Part shown: piece by piece, positions 1-8,082 of the stretch
Numbering within the stretch: the first letter of the stretch is position 1
Layout of the letters: each line of letters opens with the position of its first letter
Assembly (NCBI GenBank): GCA_050732575.1
Contig: JBOHRF010000017.1
Span: forward strand, 1 to 39,907
Length of the DNA: 39,907 nucleotides
Direction: 5' to 3'
From: JBBDWZ01 sp050732575
Lineage (GTDB): Bacteria; Gemmatimonadota; Gemmatimonadetes; Longimicrobiales; RSA9
Translations under genes and position numbers: made by a program
The notes under the pieces: model-generated
Databases searched by the model: none
What the model saw: only the letters and a program-made list of their open reading frames with translations
What the model was told of the DNA's origin: nothing

Positions 1-111
1 GGCTATGGCGCGGACTCCAACTACATGATGCGCCGGCGCTGGGATTATTTCGTGAAACACCTGCTGGGTGCGGAGCCACCCAAGGAATACATGGTCAGGC
101 CCGTCAGCTGA
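1..111 (+). CDS. S9-family (prolyl oligopeptidase/DPP4-like) peptidase, C-terminal fragment
   Basis: The window opens inside a gene: 36 codons in frame 1 ending in TGA at 109-111. The translated tail contains RRRWDYFVKHLLGAEPPKEY, which resembles the extreme C-terminus of secreted S9 prolyl oligopeptidase / dipeptidyl-peptidase-like proteins common in Gemmatimonadota and Bacteroidota. In those enzymes this helix follows the catalytic His of the alpha/beta-hydrolase domain. The catalytic residues lie outside the window, so activity cannot be judged. A strong hairpin follows 15 bases after the stop. The family call rests on a short tail and is moderately sure. Confidence 0.6.
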   Translation, partial: GYGADSNYMMRRRWDYFVKHLLGAEPPKEYMVRPVS

Positions 112-125
112 CGTTGTTACTCCCC

Positions 126-219
126 CCTAATCCTGACCCTAATCTTAATCCTAGCCCTTTCCTGCTCCTCGACAGGAGGAGGAAAGGGCTCAGGATTAAG
201 ATTAGGGTCGAGGATTAGG
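126..219. terminator. Long inverted repeat / transcription terminator after S9 peptidase
   Basis: Two arms of about 44 bases, from 126 (CCTAATCCTGACCC...) and ending near 219, are reverse complements with only a few mismatches or one-base gaps, around a short loop near 169-173. The arms are built from CCTAATC-like units. It sits just after the stop codon of the upstream gene, so a terminator role is likely. It lacks a clear T-tract, so it could also be a dispersed palindromic repeat. Confidence 0.65.
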
Positions 220-273
220 ATTAGGCGGGAATTCAGCATGCGCGCACCTGAATATCACGCGACCACAGGTATG

Positions 274-371
274 ATCCGTTACGTTCACGTTAACGCTCTC
301 GTTAACGTTCACGGCCGTGGTCGGGAAAAGCCGTGAACGAGAACGTGAGCGAGAGCGTTAACGTAACGGAT
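274..371. repeat. Palindromic intergenic repeat (GTTAACG/TTCACGGCCGT family), copy 1
   Basis: The left arm from 274 (ATCCGTTACGTTCACGTTAA) and the right arm ending at 371 (...GTTAACGTAACGGAT) form a long imperfect hairpin whose loop region contains GGCCGTGGTCGGGAAAAG. A related element with the same loop motif (GGCCGT..TC.GGAAAAG) occurs at 31723-31790 in this window. The element lies immediately upstream of the amidohydrolase pseudogene, so any longer reading frame starting inside it is unlikely to be the true start. Confidence 0.6.
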
Positions 372-410
372 GTACACCCGCCGTCACCCTGCTTTGCTGG
401 AGCAGCATCG

Positions 411-1341
411 ATGCTACGTGCGACCTTCGCCATGGTGATCCTGCTGGCCGCAGGCTGTCAGCACGCTTCGGCACCGGCTCCCCTCAATTCGTTCATCATC
501 ACGAATGTCAGTCTGCTGGATGGTACGGGGGCGCCCGCGCGGCCGGCGGTAGTACACATTGTGGGGGAGCGCATCGAGCGCGTGGACGAGCCTGCGCGCT
601 TGCCAGCACGGGTGGGTGAACGCGTGGTGGATGGAGGCGGCCTCACGCTGGCACCGGGATTCATCGATACACACAGTCACGCCGACCGCGCACTGCGGCG
701 CGGATCCGATGCGTCGGGCGCGCTCAGCCAGGGTATTACCACAGTGGTGGTCGGTCAGGACGGCGGATCGCCATTTCCACTGAGCCAATTCTTCGCCGCA
801 CTCGAGCAGCGCGGCTTGCCGCTCAATGTTGCCTCCTACGTGGGACACGGAACCATCCGCAGTCGCGTGCTGGGCGATGATTACAAGCGGCACGCGACCG
901 CGGCCGAGATCCTGCGCATGAAAGAGCGGCTGCAGCAGGAGTTGTCGGCCGGTGCGCTCGGCCTTTCATCGGGGCTCGAGTACGATCCGGGCATCTACTC
1001 GGCTCCCGCGGAAGTCATCGAGCTGGCCAACGTGACGGCCGCGGCGCGCGGCCGCTACATCTCGCACATCTGAAGTGAGGATCGCGCATTCTGGGCCGCG
1101 CTCGATGAAATCATCAATATCGGCCGCCAGGCGGGCCTGCCTGAGCGAGGCCGCATCGTCGCGGGCGCCTACGCCGATCTCGTGCTGCTTGATCCTTCAT
1201 TTGTGCTGGACCGTGCAACGCCCGCCGAGCCAACACGCGCTGTCCGCCGGTATCGTCACGGTTTGGGTGAACGGAACCGTGGCCTTTGAGCACGGACAAA
1301 CCAGAGCCCGTTCTGGCCACGTGTTGCGGCGTCCGCGCTAG
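411..1341 (+). pseudogene. D-aminoacylase / N-acyl-D-amino-acid deacylase family amidohydrolase, inactivated
   Basis: Start at 411 gives a lipoprotein signal (lipobox LAAGC) after a GGAG ribosome site, then an amidohydrolase N-terminus with the metal-binding segment GFIDTHSHAD (HxH). The frame reads YISHI then TGA at 1071-1073; homologues usually continue ISHIRxEDRAFW, and the bases after the stop do encode SEDRAFWAALDEIINIGRQA in the same frame, so a CGA-to-TGA nonsense change is likely. Next, GRQAGLP is joined directly to ERGRIVAGAYADLVLLDP, which in the family lies roughly 200 residues further on: a large internal deletion. A frameshift near 1240 then moves the conserved SAGIVTVWVNG and RSGHVLRRPR tail to another frame, which ends at 1341. 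With three lesions and loss of most of the metal-binding barrel, it should be non-functional. Confidence 0.8.
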
Positions 1342-1440
1342 TGCTCTCGATCCATGACGCTGGCACGGCGCGCAGCTTGACTTTGGTTCGTTAGGCCGCA
1401 CTGTGACGATGGTGCACAACTCGCTGGTCAAGGAGAGAAG

Positions 1441-1767
1441 ATGATTGCTCGCGTCTGGCATGGGGTGGTGCCGCTTGAAAAGGCGGATGGATACGCCAAA
1501 TACCTGGCGGACTCGGAGCGCGGGGTGCGTGACTACCAGAAAACACCTGGCAACAGGGGAGTCTGCCTGATGCGTCGCACCCAAGGCGAACACGTTCAGT
1601 TTCTCCTCGTTTCGTTTTGGGATTCTCGCGAAGCAATCATGCGCTACGCAGGGACCGAGATCGAGAACGCGCAGTACTTTCCGTACGATCGAGAGTGTCT
1701 AGTGAATCCTCAGACCAATGTAGACCACTACGAGGTCCTGGTTGCGCCCGAGCCTGGTGAGCGGTAA
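1441..1767 (+). CDS. ABM-type (antibiotic biosynthesis monooxygenase-like) small protein
   Basis: A 108-residue protein starting with MIARVWHGVVPLEKADGYAK, which fits the dimeric alpha/beta-barrel ABM superfamily: short beta strand, helix, then a second half with LVSFWDSREAIMRYAG and a C-terminal strand (VDHYEVLV). Family members act as small cytosolic monooxygenases, haem-degrading enzymes or non-catalytic dimers; nothing here fixes the substrate. A good ribosome site (AAGGAGAG) lies just before the ATG. The gene stands alone and converges on the large lipoprotein gene, with a hairpin between them. Confidence 0.7.
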   Translation: MIARVWHGVVPLEKADGYAKYLADSERGVRDYQKTPGNRGVCLMRRTQGEHVQFLLVSFWDSREAIMRYAGTEIENAQYFPYDRECLVNPQTNVDHYEVLVAPEPGER

Positions 1768-2131
1768 AGGACCTGGGTGACAACCGAGTCAAGAAACCTG
1801 GGTTACAATCGACCAGCTTGGTGAGTCCATCCGCCGTCGAACGATAGATGAAGGTGTGGCTGCGCGCGATAATGCTACACCTGTGTGCGCGCGGAAAAGT
1901 CAGCAGGCGCGGGCTTTGCCGCGGCTGCCGAGTGCGTTACTGCGCGCCCGCTTGGGAATGGTCTCTGAGGCCTCTGCGGGCCGTTAACCTGAGACGACAG
2001 GCCGCAACGTCTCCCTTACTCCGCCCGCATATTGCGGAAAGTGACCTGGCCGTGGGGCCTACAGCCTCGCGGCCGTGGTCAGCTTGATCACCACTACGGG
2101 CACGGAAACTCTGACAATCCCGAAGGGACTC
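1768..2131. other. Intergenic stretch, no supported gene
   Basis: Between the ABM gene and the hairpin at 2132. It starts with two near copies of ACCTGGGTGACAA / ACCTGGGTTACAA (about 1771-1807). A 79-codon open frame at 1848-2087 is rich in Arg and Cys, has no ribosome site and no recognisable motif, so I do not call it. Confidence 0.5.
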
Positions 2132-2188
2132 ATCCTCAGCACTTTCCTCCTCCTTCGTTTGACGGAGGAGGAGGAAAGTGCTGAGGAT
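2132..2188. terminator. Perfect-arm hairpin, probable bidirectional terminator
   Basis: ATCCTCAGCACTTTCCTCCT and its reverse complement form a 23-base stem around a loop of about 11 bases (TCGTTTGACGG). It lies between two convergent genes, the ABM gene and the 688-residue lipoprotein gene, which is the expected place for a shared terminator. Confidence 0.7.
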
Positions 2189-2235
2189 ACATGATCAAAG
2201 TGAGGATCAGGATTAGTAACGTTCTCTTGACAACT

Positions 2236-4302
2236 CTAGTTGGTTTTCAGCGCTTCGATCATCACACCGGGCAACGCTGCCGCCAGCGCAGCCACACTGA
2301 AGGCGTTGATGCTGCCCAGCTCATGCCGCGTGCCACCAATGACCGCGTACACGGCTATGGTCTTCGGTGCGTGCGCGTACACCATGCCCAGCTCGCTGAT
2401 GGCCGCCATCTTGATCACACCGTTCTGCACATCATCCCGCACCTGCTCGAAGATCTGCCGATCGGGAATCTGATCGTAGATCTGTTGCATGCGGATCTTG
2501 ATGTCGGACGTTTCCTTGATGTACCTCACGTTGTTGGCCGCATTCAGGATCTGCGCGGCCTGCGCGTCGGACATGATGCGCTTCTCTACGTACACGCTGG
2601 CCACGGTGACACCCAGCACCTTGTACGTGAACGTGGCGCGGAAAATCTTGTTGGCGGCCACGGCACGCAGAGTGGCTTCGATGGCCTGGCGCGTTTGCGC
2701 GTTGTCGCGCATATCGAGCGCGGCCGCTTTCAGATTGTCCAGCGCCCGGTAGTAGGGGGCAGCTTCATTCCACAGTGTGCTGCTGAGTGTGCCGTAATAG
2801 ACCGTGCCCGAGTGTTTGGATAGCTCGCTGTTGATTCCGTTGGTCAGCGCTTGCTTGGCCACATCGACCACGGCGGGAATCGCCGTGCGCAGTCCGCGCA
2901 GGCTCAGCTCGATCTGGTAGTCGGAAGTGGCCTTTTTCAGGTTGTCATAGGCACGCTGCGCGTTGGCGATTCTCGGGCCTAGCTCGCTGTTGACTTGCGT
3001 GCTGACCGCATCCAGCAGTTGCCTGGGTGGCACCACGAACACGGTGGTCGCAGCCTTCGTGACCTTGCCCGTGATGCTGAGCGCGACCGCGCCATCCTGA
3101 ATGGCGCCCGTCAGAGTCATGGCGTTGGGTGTCAACTCGAAGCTGCCGCGCATCGCGTGCGTACCCGTAGGCAGCTGCCAGCCGTATTCACCCGCCAGGC
3201 CAACCTTGAAGTCACCGTTGCTCTTCAACATGGCTTGCACGTCGAGTCCAATGATGGGCCGCGCCGGAATGAAGGCCGGCCACCAGGACGCATCGCGCGA
3301 AGTCTTGCCCGACGCGTAGGCATGGCCCCGGAAGATGTTCTGCATGCTGGCCTCGGCCCACACACCACCGCTGCCGCCGGCAATCGGGATCTCCAGGCCC
3401 ACGATGTCCTTCAGGAACAGATCCAGAGCCATGTCACCGTTGTAACCGGCTTGATAGCCCTTGCGCAGGTTGGAGCTGAACGGATCCTGCAGCGAGAGGT
3501 GCACCTCGGTGTACTCGTTGTCCACCATCTGGCCGGTCACGGACAGGATCTTGAACACGGGGAACGTGCCCGTGCGTGTGTTCTTGCCATCGAACGTGCC
3601 GAGTCCTTGCACCGGGTACTTGGGCGTGAAGGGGATACGCCCGTTGTGCGACCAGCCGATGCCGGCGGCGCCCAACAGATCATTGGCGCCGTACACGTAG
3701 TACATGGGATCCGTGTAGTCGACGACCATCAGGATGCGGCCACCAATGGGCACTCTCACGGCCAGTGGCCGGGTGGCCTGCGCGCCGGTTTCGCCCGTGG
3801 CCACACGCATTTCGAACGAAGTGGCTACATCGTACACGAAGTAGTCCGTATCGTCCTTGAGCTTGATGCCCAGATCGCGTTGTTCGTTCAGAAATTTGCC
3901 CTTGAAAAGGCCAACGTCCGCGCGTACTGGGTCGGCAAACGTGACGCGTTCGTGCGGCGAGGGGATTTGCACTTTGCCGCTCATGCTGGTCACGCGGTTG
4001 GCCGCATCGAAGCGCACGCGCACATCGGCATTGGCAAACGTGGTCTGTTGTGCACCGCGACTGACGTGCAATGTGCCCGCCACCGTGAAGCCATCGGAGT
4101 TCTGCGTGACCCTACCCTCTGCACGCAGGTCGGCCCGGCTCAAATTGCTGGCCGGCAGATCGTTGGGCGGCGGCGGCTCGTCGCGGACTACCTCAGTGGG
4201 GTCATCGCTGCAGGCAGCGGTGCCGATCAGCAGACCCGCAGCCAGAATCGTGGCCAGGCTCCTGCCATGGGCCATACTGGTGGTATACAGATACGTTCTC
4301 AT
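2236..4302 (-). CDS. Large hypothetical lipoprotein
   Basis: 688 residues. The N-terminus has a basic start, a hydrophobic core and the lipobox-like GTAACSD, followed by a Pro/Asp/Glu-rich linker (DEPPPPNDLP): a lipoprotein destined for the outside face of a membrane. The ATG at 4302 has a strong GGAGGA site. Residues about 55-400 are rich in beta-strand-like alternation (repeated G-x-hydrophobic strands), while about 430-620 is helical (ANAQRAYDNLKKATSDYQIE and following). I recognise no enzyme motif and cannot assign a function. It lies downstream of, and on the same strand as, the Ub/Pup operon, but is separated by a repeat-rich hairpin, so co-transcription is doubtful. Confidence 0.75.
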   Translation of the reverse strand: MRTYLYTTSMAHGRSLATILAAGLLIGTAACSDDPTEVVRDEPPPPNDLPASNLSRADLRAEGRVTQNSDGFTVAGTLHVSRGAQQTTFANADVRVRFDAANRVTSMSGKVQIPSPHERVTFADPVRADVGLFKGKFLNEQRDLGIKLKDDTDYFVYDVATSFEMRVATGETGAQATRPLAVRVPIGGRILMVVDYTDPMYYVYGANDLLGAAGIGWSHNGRIPFTPKYPVQGLGTFDGKNTRTGTFPVFKILSVTGQMVDNEYTEVHLSLQDPFSSNLRKGYQAGYNGDMALDLFLKDIVGLEIPIAGGSGGVWAEASMQNIFRGHAYASGKTSRDASWWPAFIPARPIIGLDVQAMLKSNGDFKVGLAGEYGWQLPTGTHAMRGSFELTPNAMTLTGAIQDGAVALSITGKVTKAATTVFVVPPRQLLDAVSTQVNSELGPRIANAQRAYDNLKKATSDYQIELSLRGLRTAIPAVVDVAKQALTNGINSELSKHSGTVYYGTLSSTLWNEAAPYYRALDNLKAAALDMRDNAQTRQAIEATLRAVAANKIFRATFTYKVLGVTVASVYVEKRIMSDAQAAQILNAANNVRYIKETSDIKIRMQQIYDQIPDRQIFEQVRDDVQNGVIKMAAISELGMVYAHAPKTIAVYAVIGGTRHELGSINAFSVAALAAALPGVMIEALKTN

Positions 4303-4410
4303 CGTTTCCTCCGTTAGTTGGGCTTCGAGACTGCTGTCCTTTTGGAGGTAAGCGATGAAACGGGAGGGACTCCCTCATGAAGGGGGCGAGCAGAAGGTGG
4401 AACGGAAGGT

Positions 4411-4588
4411 AACTGCGGAATCAACTTCGGAACTTGAACTGCGGGGCACTTCGGAACTTCAACTGCGGAACTTCGACTGCGGAACTCAAACTGCGGAACT
4501 TCGGGTGGCGCCCCCGTCAGTACCGAAGTCGAAGTACCGGGGTTCAAGTTCCGCAGTTGATGTTCCGACTTTGAAGTCCCGCAGTTCC
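4411..4588. repeat. Array of ACTGCGGAACTTC units forming a large inverted repeat; probable operon terminator
   Basis: The left half (4411-4503) has at least five copies of a 13-base unit close to ACTGCGGAACTTC, some degraded. The right half (4517-4588) carries the same unit reversed (GTTCAAGTTCCGCAGTTGA, GAAGTCCCGCAGTTCC), so the whole can fold as a long branched hairpin. It fills most of the 318-base gap between the end of the ten-gene operon and the next gene on the same strand, and is probably the operon's terminator. Confidence 0.6.
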
Positions 4589-4620
4589 AGCAGACCGTGA
4601 AACGTGACTCCCATTCGCGC

Positions 4621-6225
4621 TCAGAAGAAGATATCAAGCGTGTGCCGCACGGCCTGGCGCACCGACGCGTGGTCGGCGGGCTGCCACTGAACCACAGGAT
4701 CGAACGGATCACGAAGATCGACCCAGCGATTGTCCATTCGATTCAGGATGCGCGTCCAGTCACACGCGTAGGCCGCTCCGTTGCCCGAGGCATGCGCTTG
4801 CGTGACCAGCGCACCCCGCACGCTGGCTCGACCGGATGAGGGCGGCTGCGTCAGTGCGCGCTCGATTTCCGCATCATCAACCAGCGCTGGCCGCAAGCCA
4901 CCCTGGGCTAATAGTTGTGTATGGATGCCGCGCTCGCCCAGTTGACCGAAGCGCAGGTCGATCTCGAACATCTCCTGCCGCCGTTGCAGGAACTGCCGGA
5001 CCCCGTTCCAGTCGCGACCGATGGTGCTCAGAAAGCGCGTGAGGAAAGCAACATCCTGCGGCACGGGACTCTCCTCGCCCAGCAGCGTGTCCAGGGCAGG
5101 ACGGGTAATCGGCGCGGGGAGTCCTTTCAGTGCCCGCTCAAATCGGGCATTGATGCGGACCCAGATGCGCGACCACCTGGACAGCGCGGTCCACTCGACC
5201 GGTCCACCCGCCCAGTGCTCATACAGGCAACGTTTGATGGACCAATCGAGCCGGCGCTCGGCCCAGCGCGGATTGTGCTCGAGCGCATCGAGCGTAGCCG
5301 CCCACATCTGGCAGATTTCGTCGGCCCATTCGGGGAGCAGGTTCTGCGCGCGGCATTCTTCCACGCGCTGCAGGTATTGGTGCTGCAGCGTGATGGCACT
5401 GATGAGCTGGCCCGAAAGCAGAGGTACACGAACGCGGCAACCGGGATCGGCGGCAAACGCGCGCATGGCCGCAACCGGATCTTTGAGCTCCAGGCCTTCA
5501 CCCACACGCCAGCCGGCATCGATGCACGCCACGATGAGCGCGGTGGTGCCCAGCTTGAGCAGGATGGACAGGTCCGAGCAGAGACTCTCTCCGCAGAGCA
5601 GATGCAGGCGGTGATAACCGTCCGAGCTCAAGGTCTCGTTCTTCGTGTGAAAGATGCCGCGCGTGCTGGTCGAATTGCCGGAGATCGCGCACTCCAGCAT
5701 CCAGGCCCGCGGAGAGAGCGTGAACTCGAGACCGGGCGAGCGTGGATTGAAGCCGCCCGCGCCCGTGAAAATCAGGCGCGAGACCAGGTGCGGGATGAGC
5801 ATGGGCGGCAGCGTGGTTGGATCGGTGCGGTGCAGATACGATTCGTGGCAGCCCCAGGTGGTCCCGTTGCGATAGTCGACGTTGGAACGAAACACGTTGA
5901 CCTCGGTGAGGTCACGATGGCGCGCGTGGGCGGCACTGGCGGCGGTGGCTACGATACGCTCTCCCGCGCGTATGTGGGCCAGCACCTCGCGGGGCGCTGG
6001 ACACTCCGGCGTTGCGTATTCCGGATGTGACGCGCAATCCAGATAGAACCTGGCCCCATTGCCGAGATAGAGTCCATTGTACGAGTCGGCCACGTGCGCG
6101 TGTCGTTGCTTCACATCGGCGATCAGATCGGTGAACAGATTGGCCGGTTCCAGATCACCTTTGCGCGCAACCCCACTCACGGCGTACTCGGTCTCGACAC
6201 CCATGAGTGTGCGCCTTCGCGTCAT
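4621..6225 (-). CDS. PafA-like Pup ligase (Pup-protein ligase family)
   Basis: 534 residues, close to the usual length of PafA/Dop enzymes, which share the glutamine-synthetase/gamma-glutamylcysteine-synthetase fold and join the C-terminal Glu side chain of Pup to substrate lysines using ATP. Visible motifs: nucleotide/Mg site GVETEY (Glu11, Glu13), then NGARFYLDCASHPEYATPEC with the catalytic-base Asp63 (Asp64 in corynebacterial PafA), His67 and Glu69, and NGTTWGCHESYL near residue 130. SHPEYATPEC is nearer PafA than Dop. The ATG at 6225 overlaps the stop of the Pup-like gene by four bases (ATGA), and its ribosome site GAGGAGG lies inside the codons for the Pup-like Gly-Gly. It is the last gene of the operon. 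Confident on family; ligase rather than depupylase is inference. Confidence 0.9.
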   Translation of the reverse strand: MTRRRTLMGVETEYAVSGVARKGDLEPANLFTDLIADVKQRHAHVADSYNGLYLGNGARFYLDCASHPEYATPECPAPREVLAHIRAGERIVATAASAAHARHRDLTEVNVFRSNVDYRNGTTWGCHESYLHRTDPTTLPPMLIPHLVSRLIFTGAGGFNPRSPGLEFTLSPRAWMLECAISGNSTSTRGIFHTKNETLSSDGYHRLHLLCGESLCSDLSILLKLGTTALIVACIDAGWRVGEGLELKDPVAAMRAFAADPGCRVRVPLLSGQLISAITLQHQYLQRVEECRAQNLLPEWADEICQMWAATLDALEHNPRWAERRLDWSIKRCLYEHWAGGPVEWTALSRWSRIWVRINARFERALKGLPAPITRPALDTLLGEESPVPQDVAFLTRFLSTIGRDWNGVRQFLQRRQEMFEIDLRFGQLGERGIHTQLLAQGGLRPALVDDAEIERALTQPPSSGRASVRGALVTQAHASGNGAAYACDWTRILNRMDNRWVDLRDPFDPVVQWQPADHASVRQAVRHTLDIFF

Positions 6226-6419
6226 TGGCCTCCTCGTTGGCGATTGGCGCGAAGAAACGCTTCGCTGTCGCCGGACAGAGCCTTGCGAATGGCTTCATCG
6301 CCGGCCGACAGGAACCGTTCGCCCGCCGAACGCAAACGGTCCAGCGCGTCATTCGCTGCAGGGTCGGTCCCGCCAGACCCGTGGCTTTCGGGCATGTTGT
6401 GCCGTTCACGAGCTTCCAT
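6222..6419 (-). CDS. Pup-like (UBact-type) protein modifier ending Gly-Gly-Gln
   Basis: A 65-residue protein beginning MEARERHNMPESHGSGG and ending EAFLRANRQRGGQ. The tail aligns closely with actinobacterial Pup (EDFVRAYVQKGGQ) and with the UBact proteins of Gram-negative bacteria. The N-terminal third is polar, Gly-rich and probably disordered; residues about 23-58 should form one helix, the part of Pup that binds the Mpa/ARC coiled coil. One Lys (46) could accept a second modifier. The C-terminal residue is Gln, so deamidation to Glu by a Dop-type enzyme is expected before ligation. The start is fixed by GGAGGTAAC before ATG at 6417-6419. It overlaps the preceding Dop-like gene by 14 bases and the following ligase gene by 4. 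Too short to be obvious in longer open frames running through this site. Confidence 0.9.
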   Translation of the reverse strand: MEARERHNMPESHGSGGTDPAANDALDRLRSAGERFLSAGDEAIRKALSGDSEAFLRANRQRGGQ

Positions 6420-8082
6420 CGTTACCTCCGTCTCCCCGTTGATCGTGCGGCTGCCATTCGCTTGGGTCGCTCCTGGCCAGACTCGCGCCGCGTGATGGAC
6501 CGTACGCCCAGCCAACGGACCGGCTGTCCTGCGTATGCTGCCACGTCCCTGGCCAGGCTTCGCACTCCGCTCCCAGTCCGCGCAGCAGCTCTTGCAGTGT
6601 GTGCGCGGTGCTGGCCACCGATTCGAACGAGTTCCGGTTCCAGGCAAAAGGATCGCCCAGGTCGACTCGCCAGGTTGTGCTGCCGAATAGCGAATCAGGC
6701 ACGCGCACGCGCATGACGTCCCAGTCCACCTTGACGGCGTTGTCACCTGCGCGGCGCTGCAGCATGGCACGGCCCCAGGCGCGCGTGTCGGCGGGAGGCT
6801 CGCGCGTGAATCGCGCGATCTCTTCTTCTGACACGACGCGTTCGATCAGGCCGTGCCGCTCCAGGCTCCAGAACAGACCATCTTCCGGATCGAGGCTCGC
6901 GTACATGTGGTCGAGATGTTTGATCTCGGGCGAGTCCCAGTGCAGCTCCGGCCGTTGGCGCAGCACGCGTTCGATGAGCGAGAGCTTGAGCACCCAATCG
7001 AGCCGACCAGCCAGCACCGCCCAGTCGCGCGTGGCCAGCCGGTTCAGCGTGTCCTCCCAGAGCTCGACAATCTCCTGTGCACGCGGCACGATGCCATCCG
7101 TGGCGCCGCTGGCGACGAACCGGGCGGCCGCATCGAGGAACCTGCGTTGCAGCTCAACGGCCGTCAGTGCACCGCCGCATACCCGTGGTGCCCGCGTCCG
7201 CAACGAAGGGTCATGGCTCCATTGCCAGACCGCGCTCAGCGGATCTTCCAGGGCCAGTGTGCTGTCCACCTGACCCGCCTCGATCATGGCCAGTACGATC
7301 TGCATGGTTCCCACTTTGAGCAGGCTGGCCACATGGCAGAGCGTGCTGTCATGAAAGATCACGTGCAATCGGGCCAGGTCCGTCTGCTGATGACCATACC
7401 GGCCGCAAAGCGCCTCATCACGTGTATTGACCAGCGGACGGAATACCGTGGTCTGCGTCCCGGTCAGCGTTTCCACGAAGTCTGCGCGCTGCGAGATCTG
7501 GTAATTCACGCCGGGCGCATCGTTTTCGCTGCCCACCTTCCCCTGCCCCGTCAGTATCAGGCTGGATGACTGAAAGCTGGCCAGAAAAGCCAGGTAGTGC
7601 GGCTTACGATTCACGATGTTGTCCCAGGCACTGCGCGAGACCAGCAGATTGAGATGACTGCCATACGAGTGACCGCGACCGTCGCTGTTGTTGACCAGGA
7701 CTTGAATGCGGCGCTCGGGCGGGCGGTCCTGATTGGCCGCGCGTTGGGCTTGATGCGCGATGCGCAGCAGCGCGTGCCAGGCGGCAACGTGATCCCACGC
7801 GCTCACCACTTCCGGCAGACAGATTTCCAGGTGGTCGAGATCGATATAGGCGCATCCGCCATTGCCGGGCAAAAAGCAGCGTGCCCAGTCCTGCGGATCG
7901 TACGTGGATTCCGTGCCACTCGAGCGCACCATCAGCGGCACACCGGCCAGTCGTGCAACTTCGCTAAGCAGCGCGCGCGCTGCCTCGGCTCCGGAATCAC
8001 CATGCGTAGACGGCCCGAGGATGAAGTTGCCGAGTTCGACGTCGGCGCCGCACAACTTGGGTACACAAAGAGATCGATTCAC
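6406..8082 (-). CDS. Dop/PafA-family enzyme with altered active site (deamidase/depupylase-like)
   Basis: 558 residues, same family as the PafA-like ligase but nearer Dop in its middle and end: QISQRADFVE, RPLVNTRDE and EPPADTRAWGRAML match Dop order and spacing. The catalytic Asp81 with His84, Glu86 and Glu91 is kept in AYIDLDHLEICLPE. The first motif reads GADVELG instead of GTEVEYG (first Glu replaced by Asp14), and the usual GSHENY is GSHLNL (Glu to Leu). Such changes to metal/ATP ligands suggest altered nucleotide use, as in Dop, where ATP acts as a cofactor. About 50 extra C-terminal residues are polar and lack family similarity. GTG start, overlapping the AAA+ stop (GTGA). Role as deamidase or deconjugase is inference. 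Confidence 0.85.
   Translation of the reverse strand: MNRSLCVPKLCGADVELGNFILGPSTHGDSGAEAARALLSEVARLAGVPLMVRSSGTESTYDPQDWARCFLPGNGGCAYIDLDHLEICLPEVVSAWDHVAAWHALLRIAHQAQRAANQDRPPERRIQVLVNNSDGRGHSYGSHLNLLVSRSAWDNIVNRKPHYLAFLASFQSSSLILTGQGKVGSENDAPGVNYQISQRADFVETLTGTQTTVFRPLVNTRDEALCGRYGHQQTDLARLHVIFHDSTLCHVASLLKVGTMQIVLAMIEAGQVDSTLALEDPLSAVWQWSHDPSLRTRAPRVCGGALTAVELQRRFLDAAARFVASGATDGIVPRAQEIVELWEDTLNRLATRDWAVLAGRLDWVLKLSLIERVLRQRPELHWDSPEIKHLDHMYASLDPEDGLFWSLERHGLIERVVSEEEIARFTREPPADTRAWGRAMLQRRAGDNAVKVDWDVMRVRVPDSLFGSTTWRVDLGDPFAWNRNSFESVASTAHTLQELLRGLGAECEAWPGTWQHTQDSRSVGWAYGPSRGASLARSDPSEWQPHDQRGDGGNDGSS

Noticed and set aside
1848..2087. 79-codon plus-strand frame
   Set aside because: Cys/Arg-rich random-looking sequence without ribosome site.
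2995..4317. 440-codon plus-strand open frame opposite the lipoprotein gene
   Set aside because: Antisense shadow: His/Arg/Ala-rich, no motif and no ribosome site, while the minus-strand frame has a signal peptide and GGAGGA site.
4411..4588. CRISPR-like array
   Set aside because: Units are 13 bases with almost no spacers and appear in both orientations, so this is a hairpin-forming repeat, not CRISPR.
4915..6030. 371-codon plus-strand open frame opposite the PafA-like gene
   Set aside because: Antisense shadow of a clearly conserved gene; no recognisable motif.
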